From contig JASLDA010000152.1 in the NCBI GenBank assembly GCA_030151745.1, positions 1-6,314 of the forward strand: DNA of 6,314 nucleotides, given 5' to 3'. Both the position numbers and the translations under genes were made by a program. Numbering within the stretch: position 1 is the stretch's first letter; every line of letters begins with the position of its first letter. Below, in pieces: positions 5,307 through 6,314 of the stretch. The DNA is from Chitinophagaceae bacterium. Lineage in GTDB: Bacteria > Bacteroidota > Bacteroidia > Chitinophagales > Chitinophagaceae. The notes under the pieces were generated by a model. That model was not told where the DNA came from, made no database searches, and worked only from the letters and a program-made list of their open reading frames with translations.

Positions 5307-5438
5307 ATGAAAAAAACCTTCCTGCTCCCGGTGGTGCCTGCAACTGAGGCCCTGCGTACCGGCGCTGGTTTTTTCGTCGCAGCCCTCAGCGCTCCGGCTT
5401 TTTTCCACCCGGCTACAAGCTGCTCCATCCGACGTTGA
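5307..5438 (+). CDS. Possible 43-residue leader peptide or decayed secreted-protein start
   Basis: ATG at 5307 follows the purine-rich AGAGACAGAA and opens a 43-codon frame beginning MKKTFLLPVVPATEALRTG and ending SIRR-stop. The start looks like a signal peptide (MKKTFLLPVV), but Pro, Glu and Arg soon interrupt the hydrophobic core. A second hydrophobic patch, AGFFVAALSAPAFF, is encoded partly by two T6 tracts. It lies inside the putative leader of the arginine operon, so a regulatory upstream ORF is possible; the two arginine codons just before the stop are too few to make a clear attenuator peptide. It may equally be a remnant or chance ORF. Confidence 0.22.
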   Translation: MKKTFLLPVVPATEALRTGAGFFVAALSAPAFFHPATSCSIRR

Positions 5439-5517
5439 TACCGGCGATCATGCCGGCAAATCCTGTCTTTCCGGGCCTTGTTATGCACCTACGCTGACGG
5501 CGGCTCCGGCAGTTCAT

Positions 5518-5540
5518 CCTGTATCCGGGACGGATACGGG
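5518..5540 (+). other. 9-bp stem hairpin in the GNAT leader
   Basis: CCTGTATCC (5518-5526) pairs with GGATACGGG (5532-5540), with one T-G pair and a five-base loop. It ends 37 bp before the GNAT start codon. There is no T-run directly after it (a T5 run appears about 16 bases later), so it may be an mRNA stability or translation-control stem, not a terminator. Confidence 0.45.
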
Positions 5541-5577
5541 CATTCCATAACACTTGTTTTTCTCAACGGGGATTCCC

Positions 5578-6252
5578 ATGAGCAATACGTTTCAGGTGCT
5601 GGTTGCCAATGGCAGCCATGCGCAATACGCAGAGATCATCTGCGACGAAATGGCCGCGTCTGCAAAAGCGCGCGGCACCGGCATCGCACGCCGCACACCG
5701 GAGTATATCCGGGCCAAGATGGAAGAAGGCAAAGCCGTTATAGCCCTGAGCGGCACCGGCGAATGGGCGGGCTTCTGCTATATCGAGAGCTGGAGCCACG
5801 GGGCCTACGTCGCCAACTCCGGGCTGATCGTCTCGCCGCAGTTCCGCAAAGGCGGCCTTGCGCGGGAGATCAAACACATGATCTTCAAGCTAAGCCGCAG
5901 GAAATATCCCGATGCAAAGATCTTCGGCCTGACGACCGGGCTGGCCGTGATGCGCATCAACAGCGAGCTTGGCTATGAGCCGGTCACCTATTCGGAGCTC
6001 ACCCAGGACGATGCATTCTGGGAAGGCTGCAAGAGCTGCGTGAATTACCAGACCCTGGTGGCGAAGGAGCGTAAAAACTGCCTCTGCACCGCGATGCTCT
6101 TCGATCCTGCCGACGAGCCGAAGAAGCCTGAAAGGCTGGTGATGGCCGGCCGCAAAGGGATGCGCCAATTCCTGAAGAAACGCCTGAGCATATTCCGCAA
6201 GCGGCGTACAGACCGTTTTTCATTAAAACCCGTGATCCTGCATACACTATGA
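5578..6252 (+). CDS. GNAT-family N-acyltransferase, probable first enzyme of arginine biosynthesis
   Basis: The 224-residue protein has the GNAT acetyl-CoA-binding motif: strand SGLIVSP, then QFRKGGLAREIKHMIF (residues 88-103) carrying R90-x-x-G93-x-A95 for the pyrophosphate, followed by AKIFGLTTGLAVMRINSELG (113-132), the usual strand-helix ending in LGY. Residues 150-170 contain a cysteine cluster GCKSC...NCLC (C151, C154, C168, C170), a possible metal site. The C-terminus is strongly basic (about 191-213). Its stop overlaps the argG start by ATGA, implying translational coupling. In Bacteroidota a GNAT gene often sits before argG and is thought to acylate glutamate (N-acetyl- or N-succinylglutamate synthase) in place of classical ArgA; I infer the same here. 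ATG at 5578 is preferred over an in-frame TTG at 5554; a GGGGA tract (5568-5572) precedes it. Acylation of another amine cannot be excluded. Confidence 0.85.
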   Translation: MSNTFQVLVANGSHAQYAEIICDEMAASAKARGTGIARRTPEYIRAKMEEGKAVIALSGTGEWAGFCYIESWSHGAYVANSGLIVSPQFRKGGLAREIKHMIFKLSRRKYPDAKIFGLTTGLAVMRINSELGYEPVTYSELTQDDAFWEGCKSCVNYQTLVAKERKNCLCTAMLFDPADEPKKPERLVMAGRKGMRQFLKKRLSIFRKRRTDRFSLKPVILHTL

Positions 6253-6314
6253 GCAACACGCAGAAAAAAGTCGTTCTCGCCTACAGCGGCGGGCTCGACA
6301 CCACGTATTGTGCC
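6249..6314 (+). CDS. argG: Argininosuccinate synthase, N-terminal 22 residues (runs off window)
   Basis: The visible start reads MSNTQKKVVLAYSGGLDTTY and CA. AYSGGLDT is the ATP-pyrophosphatase P-loop of argininosuccinate synthase, at the position (about residue 10-18) where ArgG carries it. The enzyme joins citrulline and aspartate with ATP hydrolysis to AMP and pyrophosphate, the penultimate step of arginine synthesis, in the cytoplasm. The ATG at 6249-6251 overlaps the TGA of the GNAT gene (6250-6252), so the two are cotranscribed and probably translationally coupled. Only the first 5% or so of the gene is in the window. Other PP-loop proteins share SGGxDS, but the SGGLDTT form with this N-terminus is characteristic of ArgG. 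Confidence 0.92.
   Translation, partial: MSNTQKKVVLAYSGGLDTTYCA

Larger units (their letters stand above)
5119..5577. other. Gene-poor region: divergent promoters and long leader of the arginine operon
   Basis: No convincing long gene lies in these 459 bases; the longest frames either overlap the GNAT gene or have unlikely composition. Near 5205-5240 candidate -7 elements point both ways: CATTTTTG on the minus strand (5228-5221) towards the lipoprotein and TTACTTTG on the plus strand (5232-5239) towards the arginine genes. Downstream are a 43-codon ORF (5307-5438), two T6 tracts after GC-rich bits (5369-5374, 5399-5404), a CCGGC/GCCGG stem (5441-5456) and a 9-bp hairpin (5518-5540). If the plus promoter is used, the GNAT mRNA has a leader of about 330 nt. 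Confidence 0.45.

Noticed and set aside
5207..5488. Minus-strand 93-codon ORF in the region between lipoprotein and GNAT
   Set aside because: Its start context is weak, the translation is basic with no domain, and it ends close to the candidate divergent promoters. It was considered as a small protein but not supported.
5478..5978. Plus-strand 166-codon ORF overlapping the GNAT start
   Set aside because: Most of it is an alternate frame of the GNAT gene, with Arg/His/Gln-rich shadow composition.
1..6314. CRISPR arrays, tRNA or rRNA genes, insertion sequences, att sites
   Set aside because: I saw no spaced direct repeats, cloverleaf-like segments, transposase motifs or terminal inverted repeats in the window.

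Overview
The window reads as a piece of a GC-rich chromosome from a member of the Bacteroidota, possibly Chitinophagaceae-like. Four things point there. A-rich or nondescript sequence stands in front of most start codons in place of Shine-Dalgarno sites. Several -7 elements resemble the phylum's TAnnTTTG consensus, and one (TAATTTTG, minus strand, 3239-3232) matches it exactly. A small secreted protein ends in what looks like a type IX secretion system (T9SS) type A sorting domain. A GNAT acyltransferase is translationally coupled to argG, as in Bacteroidota arginine operons. The genus cannot be fixed from sequence reading alone.

Layout from left to right. At 1-365 (+) lies the 3' end of an unrecognised gene. 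It converges on a minus-strand pair: a YbhB/YbcL (PEBP/Raf kinase inhibitor-like) protein (1486-1031), followed 17 bp later by a BON-domain protein with a long low-complexity N-terminus (1013-426). A 230-bp divergent intergenic region with a G-rich tract and an 8-bp inverted repeat separates these from an aldo/keto reductase (1717-2670, +). A bidirectional intrinsic terminator (2731-2759) separates the reductase from a small minus-strand T9SS-type cargo gene (3206-2776). That gene is out of frame by one base in an A6 run inside the signal-peptide coding region. An AT-rich gap carries its promoter.

Next come two minus-strand envelope genes: a lipoprotein (5118-4453) and a 334-residue secreted protein of unknown function with a possible threefold internal repeat (4407-3403). 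A gene-poor stretch of about 460 bp (5119-5577) holds candidate divergent promoters, a 43-codon upstream ORF and hairpins. It leads into the arginine genes: GNAT acyltransferase (5578-6252, +) and the first 22 codons of argG (6249-6314, +), overlapping by ATGA.

Functionally the window is mostly a mix of housekeeping and stress or envelope genes. I see no mobile element, CRISPR array, RNA gene or obvious defence system. The points most worth a second look are the frame-broken T9SS mini-protein, the repeat architecture of the 334-residue secreted protein, the cysteine cluster in the GNAT protein and the long structured leader of the arginine operon.
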